In this document: positions 6,820-14,633 of the stretch, one piece after another | Layout of the letters: the number at the start of each line of letters is the position of its first letter | Numbering within the stretch: position 1 is the first letter of the stretch | NCBI GenBank assembly: GCA_964520985.1 | Contig: CAZFPB010000016.1 | Location: forward strand, 1 to 23,126 | Length of the DNA stretch: 23,126 nucleotides | DNA from: CAYSGL01 sp964520985 | GTDB lineage: Bacteria > Pseudomonadota > Alphaproteobacteria > Micavibrionales > Micavibrionaceae | Reading direction: 5' to 3' | Program-made: the position numbers and the translations under genes | The notes under the pieces: generated by a model | Databases searched by the model: none | The model's input: only the letters and a program-made list of their open reading frames with translations | Told to the model about the DNA's origin: nothing

Positions 6820-7811
6820 CAGGCTGCGGCCTTGGGGTCGGGCCTGTACATCCGGAGGGCGGACTCGCGCGGGATGTTGAACGGATCGCGAATCGCGTTC
6901 AGGCGCAGGATCTCGAGCGACTTGGACTGGTCGCCGTACACCGCGCGAGAGACGTCGTGTACGCTCATCCGATCAAGCGGTGTGATGTAGAGGATCATGT
7001 GGTCGCGCTTCCGCTCGAGGTCGCGCCGCCGATCGTCAGCAGCCGCCCACGCGGCGAGCGTCGCCTGCCGGAGGCGAGCGTTGCGCGCGTCCTGCATGGG
7101 GGCTCGGCTCGCGACCTCCTTCGACAGCGAGAGAATGCGCTGGATCTTCGTGTCGATCAGCGTGTTGTAGAAGTCGCGCTGGTCGTCGATGGCGAGCAGC
7201 GCGTTGAAGGCGTCGTCCAGCATGCCGAGCAGGTCGAGCACGCCCTGTTTCTGCGCATCGGGCGGCGGGACATTGGGCGCGAGCAGTGGGTCCGCCGGCG
7301 GCGCCTCGAGGATGACCTGCCCCGGCGGGGTCTGCCGGTAACGCTCGGCCATGTACGCGAGGCGCTGCTGGGCCTGCGGCAGCGCGTCGCTCCCGTCGAT
7401 GCCGAGGAGGCCATTCAGGAAGAGGGTGTCGACGTACTCGCGGAACGTGAACTCGACGGTCACGCCGCTGCGCTGCCTGACGTTCATGGTCTCGGGCCAG
7501 CTCACGGCGTAGGCCGTCAGCGTGCCGAGTGTCGGGACCACGAGTTCTTCCGTCCTCCCCGCTTCGCAGATGCTCCTGAGTCTGTTCCACCGGCGCGGGT
7601 AGAGGTCGCGCGGCCATCCGAGGAGGGTGTTGTGGAACTTCGCCCGCATCCGGAACGTGTAGAGCTTCCGGCCGAGAAGCTCGGGAGCCCCGCCGGGTGC
7701 GTGCGGATACTCGTGCACATAATCGCGCAGCCCGCCGTCGATGTTCACCTCCTCGACGGGGAACTCGAGCCCAGCGAACGAGGCGCGCTTGAGGTCGTCG
7801 AAGGCAGCCAT
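6819..7811 (-). CDS. Tail/DNA circulation protein, Mu gpN-like, with LysM-like C-terminus
   Basis: The 330-aa protein starts with ATGA overlap at 7811. Residues about 1-130 (FDDLKRASFAGLEFPVEEV, DYVHEYPHAPGGAPELLGRKLYTF, GTLTAYAVSW, GVTVEFTFREY) match the N-terminal domain of the Mu gpN/DNA-circulation family, a tail-tip protein acting next to the tape measure and hub. Residues about 190-270 are helical. Residues about 275-323 (YITPLDRMSVHDVSRAVYGD, then ILRLNAIRDPFNIPRESALRMY) look like a LysM-type module, which is common in baseplate adaptor proteins where it binds other tail proteins rather than necessarily peptidoglycan. Its slot between tape measure and hub agrees with Mu gene order. Confidence 0.82.
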   Translation of the reverse strand: MAAFDDLKRASFAGLEFPVEEVNIDGGLRDYVHEYPHAPGGAPELLGRKLYTFRMRAKFHNTLLGWPRDLYPRRWNRLRSICEAGRTEELVVPTLGTLTAYAVSWPETMNVRQRSGVTVEFTFREYVDTLFLNGLLGIDGSDALPQAQQRLAYMAERYRQTPPGQVILEAPPADPLLAPNVPPPDAQKQGVLDLLGMLDDAFNALLAIDDQRDFYNTLIDTKIQRILSLSKEVASRAPMQDARNARLRQATLAAWAAADDRRRDLERKRDHMILYITPLDRMSVHDVSRAVYGDQSKSLEILRLNAIRDPFNIPRESALRMYRPDPKAAA

Positions 7812-10261
7812 CAGGGAGTCGGCCAGGAGATCAGCTCGCCACCCATGTCGACGCGGGGGCCGGTGGGCTGCGGTCGCATTGCATCCGCGATGTTGATGAC
7901 GTTGACGTTGATCGTGCCGCCGAGGTACCGCTGGAGCACATCGGTGTTCTTCTGGTACTGGTCCAGCAGTTCCTGAAGCTGCTCCTTGTCGCTCTCCATC
8001 TGCGACTGCGCGTCGAGGCTCGTGCCGACGGAGCCGCCGGAGATGTAGTTGGCGATGGCGGACACGCCGCGGCCGATGGTCCCCTGCGTGAGCGAGGACG
8101 TGAAACCGATCCCGGTCTCCGCGTCCTTCGCCCTCTCGATGCGCGCAGCGAGCTTCTCTTGCTGCGCCTGGAGCTCCTTGAGCGCCGCCGGGTCCGCGCC
8201 GCCGAGAGCCGCCATGCCCTCCACGCCACCCATGACGCCCTTGGCAATGTCGACAGGGCCACCGGGCTTGCCGGCTGACACGACGGCGTTTGCCCTTGCC
8301 TGCGCTGAGGTGGCGAGAACGTCCTGCGTCTTGTCGCGCGCGTTCGACGTGGAGTCCATCACCCGGTCGATGACGAGCTCACCGACCTGCTCGATGGTCA
8401 CCGCCGTTGCCGCGATGGCGAGCGCAGCGCCGGCGGCCCCGATCGCTCCGCCTGGTCCAAGGAACTTCCCCGCCTTGCCACCTGCCGCGGCGCCTCCGCC
8501 TAGGACGAGCCCAGGCCCTCCAGAAGACGCTGCGCCGCCGGCATTGAACCCAGTCTTGATCGCGCTCTCGATGCCAGCTCGGATGGTGGCTTCTCCGGCC
8601 GCTCTCATGATGCTCACGCCAAGCGCCGTGAACGCAGCCTTGAGCGGATTCTCGGCGACCCACGCAGTAAGCTTCCCCAGCGCGTCCACGGCATCGACCG
8701 CAACCGGCGCAAGCTTCTCCATCTTCGGCAGCACCGTTGCGGCGATCTCACCGCCAACCTCGGCCAGCTTGTTGTTGAACAGCTGGACCTTTGCTTCGGC
8801 CGTGTTCATCGACCGGCTAAAGGACTCCGAGATCTCGCCCTGGCTCATGGCGATCTTCTTGAAACGGTCGAACTCCGCGCGGACCGCCGCGATCCCCGCG
8901 TCGCCGCCGCCGGCTCTCCGGTAGGTGTCCGCGAAGCCTTCAACGGCGCGGGCCCCCTGCACGTTGGCCCAGATCTTCTTGAACTTCGCCGGGTTGGCTT
9001 TTGTGGCCCGAAGCGAGTCAATGATCAACTCCTCCGGGTTCCGGAACATCCCAGTTTTCTCGTCGTATGTCTGGATTCCAGTCGCCTTCTGGAACGCTTT
9101 CATGCGCGCTGGCGTACGGAGCGTGTTGACGAAGCTAGCTACGCTCGTAGCGGCCTGCGTGGCACTCACGGAACCGCCCTTTGCGCGGCTCTTCTGGACG
9201 AGCGCGCCCATGAGGGCGAGGTTCTCCATTGGATCGCCCTCGAAGGCGGACGCCGACGTTCCCAGCTTCGCCATCTGCGTGGCGAGGTTCTTGATCTCGA
9301 CGGCGCCGATCTTCCCCTGCCCGGCGATAACTCGCATGATCGCGGCGACCTTCGCTCCCTTGTTGTCGGTGTCACCGAGCAAGATCGCGGCGTCGCCGGC
9401 AGCGTCCACCATGTCCTCTAGCCCGGCGCCCGTGGCGCGCGAGAGCTCGGCCATGTCCTTGAGCGCGTCGCGCCCGGCCTGGAGGTCCCCGGTCTTCGCG
9501 ACGAACGCCTGTAGACCTTCTAGGACCTTCCCTGGATCGAACGCCGCGAAGTCGCCAACCTCCCTGGCTTGCGCCATGAGCGCCCGCGGGTCCTGCCGAA
9601 CGCCGGCAGGACCCTTCTCGCCCGGCATGAACCCGGCGTTGGACAAGTCGACGGCGCGCTTCTCGAGGTCGACAGCGCCACCGATGAGCGACCCGATGTC
9701 GGTCTTGACGCCGGCGCCGCGGGCGATGTCTTGCGCCACCTGCGAGCCGGCGCGGACCATGCCGCCCATGTGCTGAATCGCGCGGTAGCTCGTGCGGCGG
9801 CCGAAGCTCAGCTCCTCGCGGCTCTCTCGCTCCGCCGCGTGCGCCTGCTGGCGCTCGAAGCGCCGCCGGAACGCCATGGACGCGCGGCGCGCGCGGACGT
9901 CCTCCATGGCGTCGCGCATCACCTGGCGCTGCTCGCGAGTGCGCGCCTGCGAGGCCTCCTGATCGGCCTTCCGCTGCGCCGCGGCGATGCGCTCAATGCC
10001 GCGGCGCTCCTCTTCCTGGGCGGCCTTCTTGATCCTGGCGATGCGCAGCACCTCGGCGGCCTGCCGGGAGAGCTCCCGTTGGGCCGCGCGGGCGCCGCGC
10101 GCAGCCTCGTCCGACTCGCGCTTGGCGCCGCCAGCTCCACCGCCAGCGCCAGCGCCGCCGAGGGCAGGAGCCCGCACGGGCTTGCCCATCTCGGTCTCGA
10201 GCTGCCGGCGGAACTTCCGCGCAGTCTCGAGCGCCGGACCAACGTCCAGCGCGGCGCCCAC
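7811..10261 (-). CDS. Tail tape measure protein (TP901-type core)
   Basis: This is the longest gene, 816 aa from GTG 10261. Residues about 50-150 are a highly charged Arg/Glu/Ala coiled coil. Residues about 185-480 form the TP901-like tape-measure core (DLEKRAVDLSNAGFMPGEKG, LEDMVDAAGDAAILLGDTDN, AATSVASFVNTLRTPARM, ANPAKFKKIWANVQGARAVEGFA). A Gly/Ala hydrophobic segment follows at about 603-632, and the C-terminus has a second helical stretch. The protein sets tail length and is later ejected. By the usual rule of about 1.5 angstrom per residue the tail would be about 120 nm (inference). The GTG start lacks a correctly spaced Shine-Dalgarno; an upstream in-frame ATA at 10279 is better placed and would add six residues, EVRIR-like, before GAALDV. 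No lysozyme or peptidase domain was seen. Confidence 0.9.
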   Translation of the reverse strand: MGAALDVGPALETARKFRRQLETEMGKPVRAPALGGAGAGGGAGGAKRESDEAARGARAAQRELSRQAAEVLRIARIKKAAQEEERRGIERIAAAQRKADQEASQARTREQRQVMRDAMEDVRARRASMAFRRRFERQQAHAAERESREELSFGRRTSYRAIQHMGGMVRAGSQVAQDIARGAGVKTDIGSLIGGAVDLEKRAVDLSNAGFMPGEKGPAGVRQDPRALMAQAREVGDFAAFDPGKVLEGLQAFVAKTGDLQAGRDALKDMAELSRATGAGLEDMVDAAGDAAILLGDTDNKGAKVAAIMRVIAGQGKIGAVEIKNLATQMAKLGTSASAFEGDPMENLALMGALVQKSRAKGGSVSATQAATSVASFVNTLRTPARMKAFQKATGIQTYDEKTGMFRNPEELIIDSLRATKANPAKFKKIWANVQGARAVEGFADTYRRAGGGDAGIAAVRAEFDRFKKIAMSQGEISESFSRSMNTAEAKVQLFNNKLAEVGGEIAATVLPKMEKLAPVAVDAVDALGKLTAWVAENPLKAAFTALGVSIMRAAGEATIRAGIESAIKTGFNAGGAASSGGPGLVLGGGAAAGGKAGKFLGPGGAIGAAGAALAIAATAVTIEQVGELVIDRVMDSTSNARDKTQDVLATSAQARANAVVSAGKPGGPVDIAKGVMGGVEGMAALGGADPAALKELQAQQEKLAARIERAKDAETGIGFTSSLTQGTIGRGVSAIANYISGGSVGTSLDAQSQMESDKEQLQELLDQYQKNTDVLQRYLGGTINVNVINIADAMRPQPTGPRVDMGGELISWPTP

Positions 10262-10276
10262 CCTGATACGGACTTC

Positions 10277-10289
10277 TATGACAGCCTCC
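10277..10289 (-). promoter_or_regulatory. Tape-measure Shine-Dalgarno aligned to an ATA codon
   Basis: On the minus strand a perfect GGAGG (10285-10289) is followed by five bases and then ATA (10277-10279), in frame with the tape-measure GTG 18 nt further on. GGAGG is 23 nt from the GTG, too far for a normal start. The extended N-terminus would read (M)EVRIRVGAALD, a plausible opening beta-strand. Either AUA initiates here or an ancestral ATG has mutated and GTG is used poorly. Confidence 0.5.
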
Positions 10290-10291
10290 GT

Positions 10292-10984
10292 TTACGGCAG
10301 CGGCAATGGCGCAGTCCGCGCGACGCCCGACAGCCACTTCATGGCTGGCATGGCGTGCTTGCGGCTGTTGCACTTCACACACGCCGGACGCAGGTTGGAC
10401 AAGCAGTGCGGTCCGCCTCGGCTAAGAGGCTTCACATGGTCTAGAGCCTTCCACGCGCCTCCGCAGTACGCGCACGAATCGCCGAACACAGACACCCGCG
10501 CAGCGATGCCGGCCTGCGTAAGCGGCACCACGGTCAGCGCGAGCTTGCGGGCTTTCCTTGCTCTTTCGTAGCTACTGACGAGCGCACGGTTAGCGCTGCG
10601 CCACAGCGGCGTGTAAGTCCTCTTGACCGCGCTAATCCGCTCGAAGTTGCTGATGTAGTAGGCCTTATTCATCTCGCGCAGACGCTCTCGATTATCGCGT
10701 CTGTACAGCCTGAATTTCGCCTTCAGACGGTCTTTGTTTGCCTCGTAGTACGCAGCGTCCCACGCGCGCTTACGCTCTGGATTGGCATCGTTGTACTCTC
10801 GATGCTGCGCCTGGACCGCGTCGCGGTTGGCTTGGTAATAAGCCTTCGCTTTTGCCTTCTTGCACGCGCGACAGTGACTGTTGAGACCATCGGAGTGCCC
10901 GGCGTGGCCGCAGAACGAGCCGACCGGAAGAAGCTGACCACATGGGCGGCACTTCTTCCGCGGCACCAGGTTGATCGCGAGCAT
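10292..10984 (-). CDS. HNH endonuclease (free-standing homing-type)
   Basis: The 230-aa protein carries an N-terminal treble-clef/zinc-binding motif (C12, C15, C38, C41). A helical linker at about 45-125 has four repeats of a YYxANxDR-type unit, as in many phage HNH proteins, and a C-terminal HNH nuclease domain follows at about 168-210. That domain shows zinc cysteines CAYC (171/174) and CVKC (202/205), the catalytic DH (H183), N197 and CNSRK. The enzyme should nick or cut DNA. It interrupts the normal block of tail chaperones followed by tape measure. Base composition differs from its neighbours: 10681-10740 is 30/60 G+C by count, against 45/60 at 11101-11160, which suggests recent acquisition. 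The start ATG 10984 has GAGG nine bases upstream, within the end of the preceding gene. It is most likely a selfish homing nuclease; no intron or intein boundary is apparent. Confidence 0.9.
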   Translation of the reverse strand: MLAINLVPRKKCRPCGQLLPVGSFCGHAGHSDGLNSHCRACKKAKAKAYYQANRDAVQAQHREYNDANPERKRAWDAAYYEANKDRLKAKFRLYRRDNRERLREMNKAYYISNFERISAVKRTYTPLWRSANRALVSSYERARKARKLALTVVPLTQAGIAARVSVFGDSCAYCGGAWKALDHVKPLSRGGPHCLSNLRPACVKCNSRKHAMPAMKWLSGVARTAPLPLP

Positions 10985-10988
10985 CTTG

Positions 10989-11618
10989 TCAGTCCTCGGT
11001 TAACGAATCGGCCGCGCCCTGCTCGTCTTCGGGCACGTCGCTGTCCTCGCCTGCGAGCCGCGCCCGTGCGGCACCGATCCGCTCAAGCACCACCGTGAGC
11101 AGGCGCCGCGTGGCGCGCTCCTCCGTCTCCGTCATGCCGGCGAACGGGTCCCCGAGGATCGCTCCGGCCAGGTCGAGCACCTCGTCGTCCGTGGCCGGCT
11201 TGTAAGCCGGGGAGTTCTCCTGCTCGAAGACCTCGACCTCCTGCGCGAGCAGCTTCACGCCCTCGGTGGTGAGGGCCATCCGCACCACGTCTTCAGCGGC
11301 GCGGAACCACGGTCGGCGGAAGTCCTCCGGCTGGCACGTCGCGCGCGCGATGCGATGCCGCCAGAGCGCGTCGTTGAAGCAGTCCGTGGCATCCACGGAC
11401 TGCCACCGGTCGCCGTACCGGTCGAAGACGAACCGCGCCGCCTGGTCGCGGGCCGCCTGCGTGTCCTCGTCCGGCACGCTCCGCAGGCCGATCTCGACGG
11501 GCTGCTCCGGGCGCTCGGCCCACTCCCAGGAGAAGGCCTCCGGCGGGACCGTGATGACCTTCGGCGCGCGGAAGCGCGCCTCATCATCGGTCGGTCGGTG
11601 CGCGGCGAACGTGGACAT
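10989..11618 (-). CDS. Putative tail assembly protein B (between tube and tape measure)
   Basis: The 209-aa, mainly helical, acidic protein starts with ATGA overlap at 11618. Residues about 1-60 resemble a short beta region (PKVITVPPEAFSWEWAERPEQPVEIGLR). Residues 60-205 are helix-rich with many Glu/Asp/Arg. I do not recognise a specific family. The place between the tube and the tape measure is that of tail assembly chaperones (Mu gp41 region, lambda gpG/T), and size and composition fit. No frameshift links it to the upstream gene: a TAG lies two codons before its ATG in its own frame. Confidence 0.6.
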   Translation of the reverse strand: MSTFAAHRPTDDEARFRAPKVITVPPEAFSWEWAERPEQPVEIGLRSVPDEDTQAARDQAARFVFDRYGDRWQSVDATDCFNDALWRHRIARATCQPEDFRRPWFRAAEDVVRMALTTEGVKLLAQEVEVFEQENSPAYKPATDDEVLDLAGAILGDPFAGMTETEERATRRLLTVVLERIGAARARLAGEDSDVPEDEQGAADSLTED

Positions 11619-12205
11619 CAGCTACTTGCCGGCTTTGGTGAGGAGCTCGTGCTCGTGGCGGAGTCCAAGCCAGAGAGCGATTTGAGCTCGAGTGAGCTCA
11701 TGCACTGGGCGGACAAAGTACGCATGAAGATCCACCGCAAACCTTGCCGCATGCGCAAGAAAGGGCGCTCGTCTTCCGACGTGGCCACCTCCACGACCTT
11801 CGCGATAAACTCATCGCCAGAGAGCTGGAGTTGCTGCGGCGCGCATCGGTCCTGCCACACCTGTTGCGCCTCGAATAGGTAGGTGATGCGGTCGCGGTCG
11901 AGGCCGAGACGGATCTCCTCCTCGTTGGCGAAGAACGGCGCTGGCACTTCGTCGGGCGACTCCGGATCGCTGCACGACAGCAGGAGCGTGAAGCGCGCGA
12001 AGGCGCGGTCGTAGAGGCTGTTCCCGGGCTTCGGGTCCTCCACACCGAGCCTCTTCGCGTGCTCGCGCGCCAGCCGGTCGATCTCCTCGTCCTCGTCGTC
12101 GAGGAGCGCGCGCACGGCCACCCTGATGGTCTCGCCGTTCGCAAGCGGCAGTTCGACGACGTGCCGCGCGCGCGTCCCCTTGGCGATCTGCTGGAACCGA
12201 CCCAT
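11618..12205 (-). CDS. Putative tail assembly chaperone A (Mu gp41 / gpE position)
   Basis: The 195-aa protein has its start placed at ATG 12205, overlapping the tube stop as ATGA; longer in-frame extensions would run through the tube and sheath genes. The N-terminus (RHVVELPLANGETIRVAVRALLDDEDEEIDRLAREHAKRLG) resembles tail-assembly-chaperone-like proteins, which begin with a short beta hairpin followed by helices. The middle is acidic and helical, and the last 20 residues are Ser/Pro-rich. It is expected to keep the tape measure soluble and recruit tube subunits, inferred from its location directly downstream of the tube gene. Confidence 0.6.
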   Translation of the reverse strand: MGRFQQIAKGTRARHVVELPLANGETIRVAVRALLDDEDEEIDRLAREHAKRLGVEDPKPGNSLYDRAFARFTLLLSCSDPESPDEVPAPFFANEEEIRLGLDRDRITYLFEAQQVWQDRCAPQQLQLSGDEFIAKVVEVATSEDERPFLRMRQGLRWIFMRTLSAQCMSSLELKSLSGLDSATSTSSSPKPASS

Positions 12206-12579
12206 CAGGCGAACTCGGGCTCGCCGCCCATCGCGGTGAAGGCACCCTTCACGACTCCGGTCTTGCTGTCGAAGTTGTAGGACCTCGACGCGATCCGCAT
12301 CGTGATCATCTCGGCGCCGCCGTCGATGATCACCGAGACCTGCACGTATCGCTTCTCCCTGATGATGCGCTTGAACGTCACCTCGTGACCGACGGCGGGC
12401 ACGACGGTGTTGAACGTGAGGCGCGTCGTCCCTGCGCCATCGGACGCACCCATCCAGCCCTCGGAGCCGAACTGGTCCTCGTCGCCGGAGTTGTGCTCGT
12501 ACGTGCCGCTCTCGATCTCCGCGATCTTGCGGCTGTCGATGTAGACCGAGGCATTCCTGAACGTTTTGGGCTCTGCCAT
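12205..12579 (-). CDS. Tail tube protein (Mu gpM-like)
   Basis: The 124-aa length is usual for contractile tail tube subunits. The sequence is almost all beta: FRNASVYIDSRKIAEIESGTYEHN, TRLTFNTVVPAVGHEVTFKRIIREKRYVQVSVII, MITMRIASRSYNFDSKTGVVKGAFTAMGGEP. The final G.F...GG.P.F pattern is typical of Mu gpM/tube proteins. It immediately follows the sheath gene. Its Shine-Dalgarno GAGG overlaps the sheath TGA (TGAGGTAGACCATG), which couples sheath and tube translation. It polymerises into hexameric rings inside the sheath. Confidence 0.88.
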   Translation of the reverse strand: MAEPKTFRNASVYIDSRKIAEIESGTYEHNSGDEDQFGSEGWMGASDGAGTTRLTFNTVVPAVGHEVTFKRIIREKRYVQVSVIIDGGAEMITMRIASRSYNFDSKTGVVKGAFTAMGGEPEFA

Positions 12580-12587
12580 GGTCTACC

Positions 12588-14087
12588 TCACGCCGCCATC
12601 TGGCGCACGGAGACGCCGATCTGGTGCTGGCTGGGGGCGACGACGACCGGGCAGATCGACATGATCCGCTTCGCCGCGCTGTTGAACTCGCTGCTCGGAA
12701 GGTGCGTGTCCACGTCGATGATCTGCGGCGGAGACGCCGACTCGAGGCCCTTGAGGTACTTGACCGTCCGCTGCGTCCACCGCTTCGGCGTGGCGACGCC
12801 CGCGGGCCGTTCCTTGCCGTCGGGCAGGTCGTCGGCGACGCGCGGGTTGTTAGGCTTGAACTCGCTGATCCAGATGAGCCGGAGCCCGTCACGCACGTAG
12901 TCGGGCACCACGGCCTCGCTGGTGTCGAGCGTGCTGTAGTCCGGCGTGGTGCCGCGGAGGCACCGCGTAGTGATCGAGCGGCAGACCACGACACGCCCGT
13001 CGCCTGTGGTGAGCAGCGGCGTCACGCCGTTGTCCAAGCACGAGCTCTGCGTCGAGACGTTCGCCCAGTCGGCAACCTGGGCCTGCGGCGCCATGCCGAG
13101 GAGTTGCACGTCGTCGTAGGAGGCGCCCGGGTCATCGCCCTCGGTCGCCGCCCGGAGCGCCGCCATCGCCGCAGCGAGCTCGCTCGGGTGGGACTCGCTG
13201 TTGAGGAGCCACAGGTTCTGGAAGCGCGGGTCGTTTAGGGTCGACGTCGAGAGCGACGCGGCCGCCGACTGCGTGCCGTTCGTAGCAACGACGGCGTGCT
13301 CCATGCGCCCCTCGGTCGGGCCCGCTTTCGCGTTGATGTGCGTCCGCCAGCGGCCGAGGTTCGTGGCGTCGTTCTGCGCGATCGCGATGCGCTGGTACCA
13401 GCCGGAGTAGATGGCAGTGAGCAGCGTCGTGACGTCCGCGGTGCCCGTGCCCCCGGTGAATTTCACGCCGCCACCGGTGACCGAAGCGCCTCCAGCCAGG
13501 GCGACGGTGACACCGGACGCGAGCAGCCGCTCGTCCTTGTGGAGGATGTACTGGTTCCCCTCGACGCCGGCGGACTTGACCTCGAGCGTCACCTCGCCCT
13601 CGTCGTTGACGGCCGTGACCGGCAGCCACGGTTTCGCCGCGAACGCGGACACCGTGGCATCGCCCATGTCGGTCGGGTCGTCGCCGCTCGCGATGGTGAC
13701 GGAGACCGTTTCGCCGCCTACGCGGAAGAACACCTCGCCGGAACTCGAGGCGGTGCCTGTGAACGTGATCGTGGCGCTGGCGCCGACGGCGGCGTTCGCA
13801 CGCGCTGGCGCCGCGAGCCAGATCCGCACGTTGGGGATCCGGCTGGCCGCGGCGAACATCCGCGCGAGCTGGCTGCCCGCCCCGGCATAGTCGTCCGCCT
13901 CGTCCTGATCGAACGCCTGCACGGGACTGCCGTTCTCGGTCATCGTCCCGTCGTCCGAGATGAGGCCGGTGAGGAGCAGGTTGATGGGGATCGAGCCCTG
14001 CGCAAGCGCCCCTGCGCCGTAGACGGTCTCCGCGGCGAACAGCGGCACCTTGAAGCTCGACGAGAAGCCGACGATCTGGATGCTCAC
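12588..14087 (-). CDS. Contractile tail sheath protein (Mu gpL-like)
   Basis: The 499-aa protein starts with ATGA overlap at 14087. The N-terminus (IQIVGFSSSFKVPLFAAETVYGAGAL) matches the beginning of Mu gpL-type sheaths. Residues about 110-200 hold the inserted beta domain typical of that family (GASATITFTGTASSSGEVFFRVGGETVSV, KPWLPVTAVNDEGEVTLEVKSAGVEGNQY). The rest is the sheath core with conserved-looking TAIYSGWYQRIAIAQND and the C-terminal segment RRIMSICPVVVAPSQHQIG-like, which carries the arm that interlocks neighbours. It forms the outer contractile tube and marks the phage as a myophage. Confidence 0.88.
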   Translation of the reverse strand: MSIQIVGFSSSFKVPLFAAETVYGAGALAQGSIPINLLLTGLISDDGTMTENGSPVQAFDQDEADDYAGAGSQLARMFAAASRIPNVRIWLAAPARANAAVGASATITFTGTASSSGEVFFRVGGETVSVTIASGDDPTDMGDATVSAFAAKPWLPVTAVNDEGEVTLEVKSAGVEGNQYILHKDERLLASGVTVALAGGASVTGGGVKFTGGTGTADVTTLLTAIYSGWYQRIAIAQNDATNLGRWRTHINAKAGPTEGRMEHAVVATNGTQSAAASLSTSTLNDPRFQNLWLLNSESHPSELAAAMAALRAATEGDDPGASYDDVQLLGMAPQAQVADWANVSTQSSCLDNGVTPLLTTGDGRVVVCRSITTRCLRGTTPDYSTLDTSEAVVPDYVRDGLRLIWISEFKPNNPRVADDLPDGKERPAGVATPKRWTQRTVKYLKGLESASPPQIIDVDTHLPSSEFNSAAKRIMSICPVVVAPSQHQIGVSVRQMAA

Positions 14088-14614
14088 TTCGTGCCTCCGG
14101 TGGGCGCCTTGGCGGGCGCGGTGTCAGCGTGCGGTTTGGCCGCGGGAGGAGAGACGGCGGCGGGCGTCTCGCGCGGGAACGCGGGGTCCTTGCCGGTGGC
14201 GTCCCGGTGCTCCTCGAAGGCGCGGCGGCGCGCCTCGGCCAGCGCCCGCGCGGGCTCCACGTACTTCGCGCGCCCGCCGAACGCCTTCGCGAAGGTCTCC
14301 GCGTCCGCCGCGATGAGCGAGCCCTCGCGGATGCGGTCGAGGTAGTGCGGAGTCGACGGGATATCGACGGGCTCGGTCGCGAAGGAAAACTTGGTGGCTT
14401 GCGGGCGCGGGCGCGGGTCGCCCTTCCACTTCAGGCCCTTGCGCCGGTCCTCGTAGTCATCGAGGAACTTGGTCCGCTGCGGATCGAGCTTTGCGCCGAC
14501 CCACATGCGCTTTCCTGCCGCGTGGCCAGGGTCCGCAGGGCACGCCCCCTGCGGCTCGCCGTCCCCGTCGATGAACGTGTACGGGTTCGGCAGGACGAGC
14601 AATCGCTCCTGCAT
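14084..14614 (-). CDS. Small protein in Mu gp38 (DUF2635-like) position, with Ala/Pro-rich tail
   Basis: This 176-aa protein lies directly before the sheath gene. Residues about 80-105 (VDIPSTPHYLDRIREGSLIAAD) recall the DUF2635/Mu gp38 pattern of a short beta segment, aromatic residue and RLxDGD-like turn. Mu gp38 is much shorter; here the protein extends N-terminally (MQERLLVLPNPYTFIDGDGE) and has an Ala/Pro/Lys-rich disordered tail after about residue 145. GAGAG lies six bases before ATG 14614. Function is unknown even for the family, so the role is inferred only from the conserved slot. Confidence 0.6.
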   Translation of the reverse strand: MQERLLVLPNPYTFIDGDGEPQGACPADPGHAAGKRMWVGAKLDPQRTKFLDDYEDRRKGLKWKGDPRPRPQATKFSFATEPVDIPSTPHYLDRIREGSLIAADAETFAKAFGGRAKYVEPARALAEARRRAFEEHRDATGKDPAFPRETPAAVSPPAAKPHADTAPAKAPTGGTK

Positions 14615-14633
14615 ATCTGCTCTCGCTTTCGGG

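Noticed and set aside
10262..10988. Group I intron or intein containing the HNH gene
   Set aside because: The HNH gene sits between two genes, not inside one; neither the upstream chaperone nor the tape-measure reading frame is interrupted, and no splice-type boundary is visible.
11611..11660. Programmed frameshift joining the two putative tail chaperone genes
   Set aside because: The downstream frame has a TAG two codons before its ATG, and I see no slippery heptamer near the end of the first gene; a simple ATGA overlap explains the junction.
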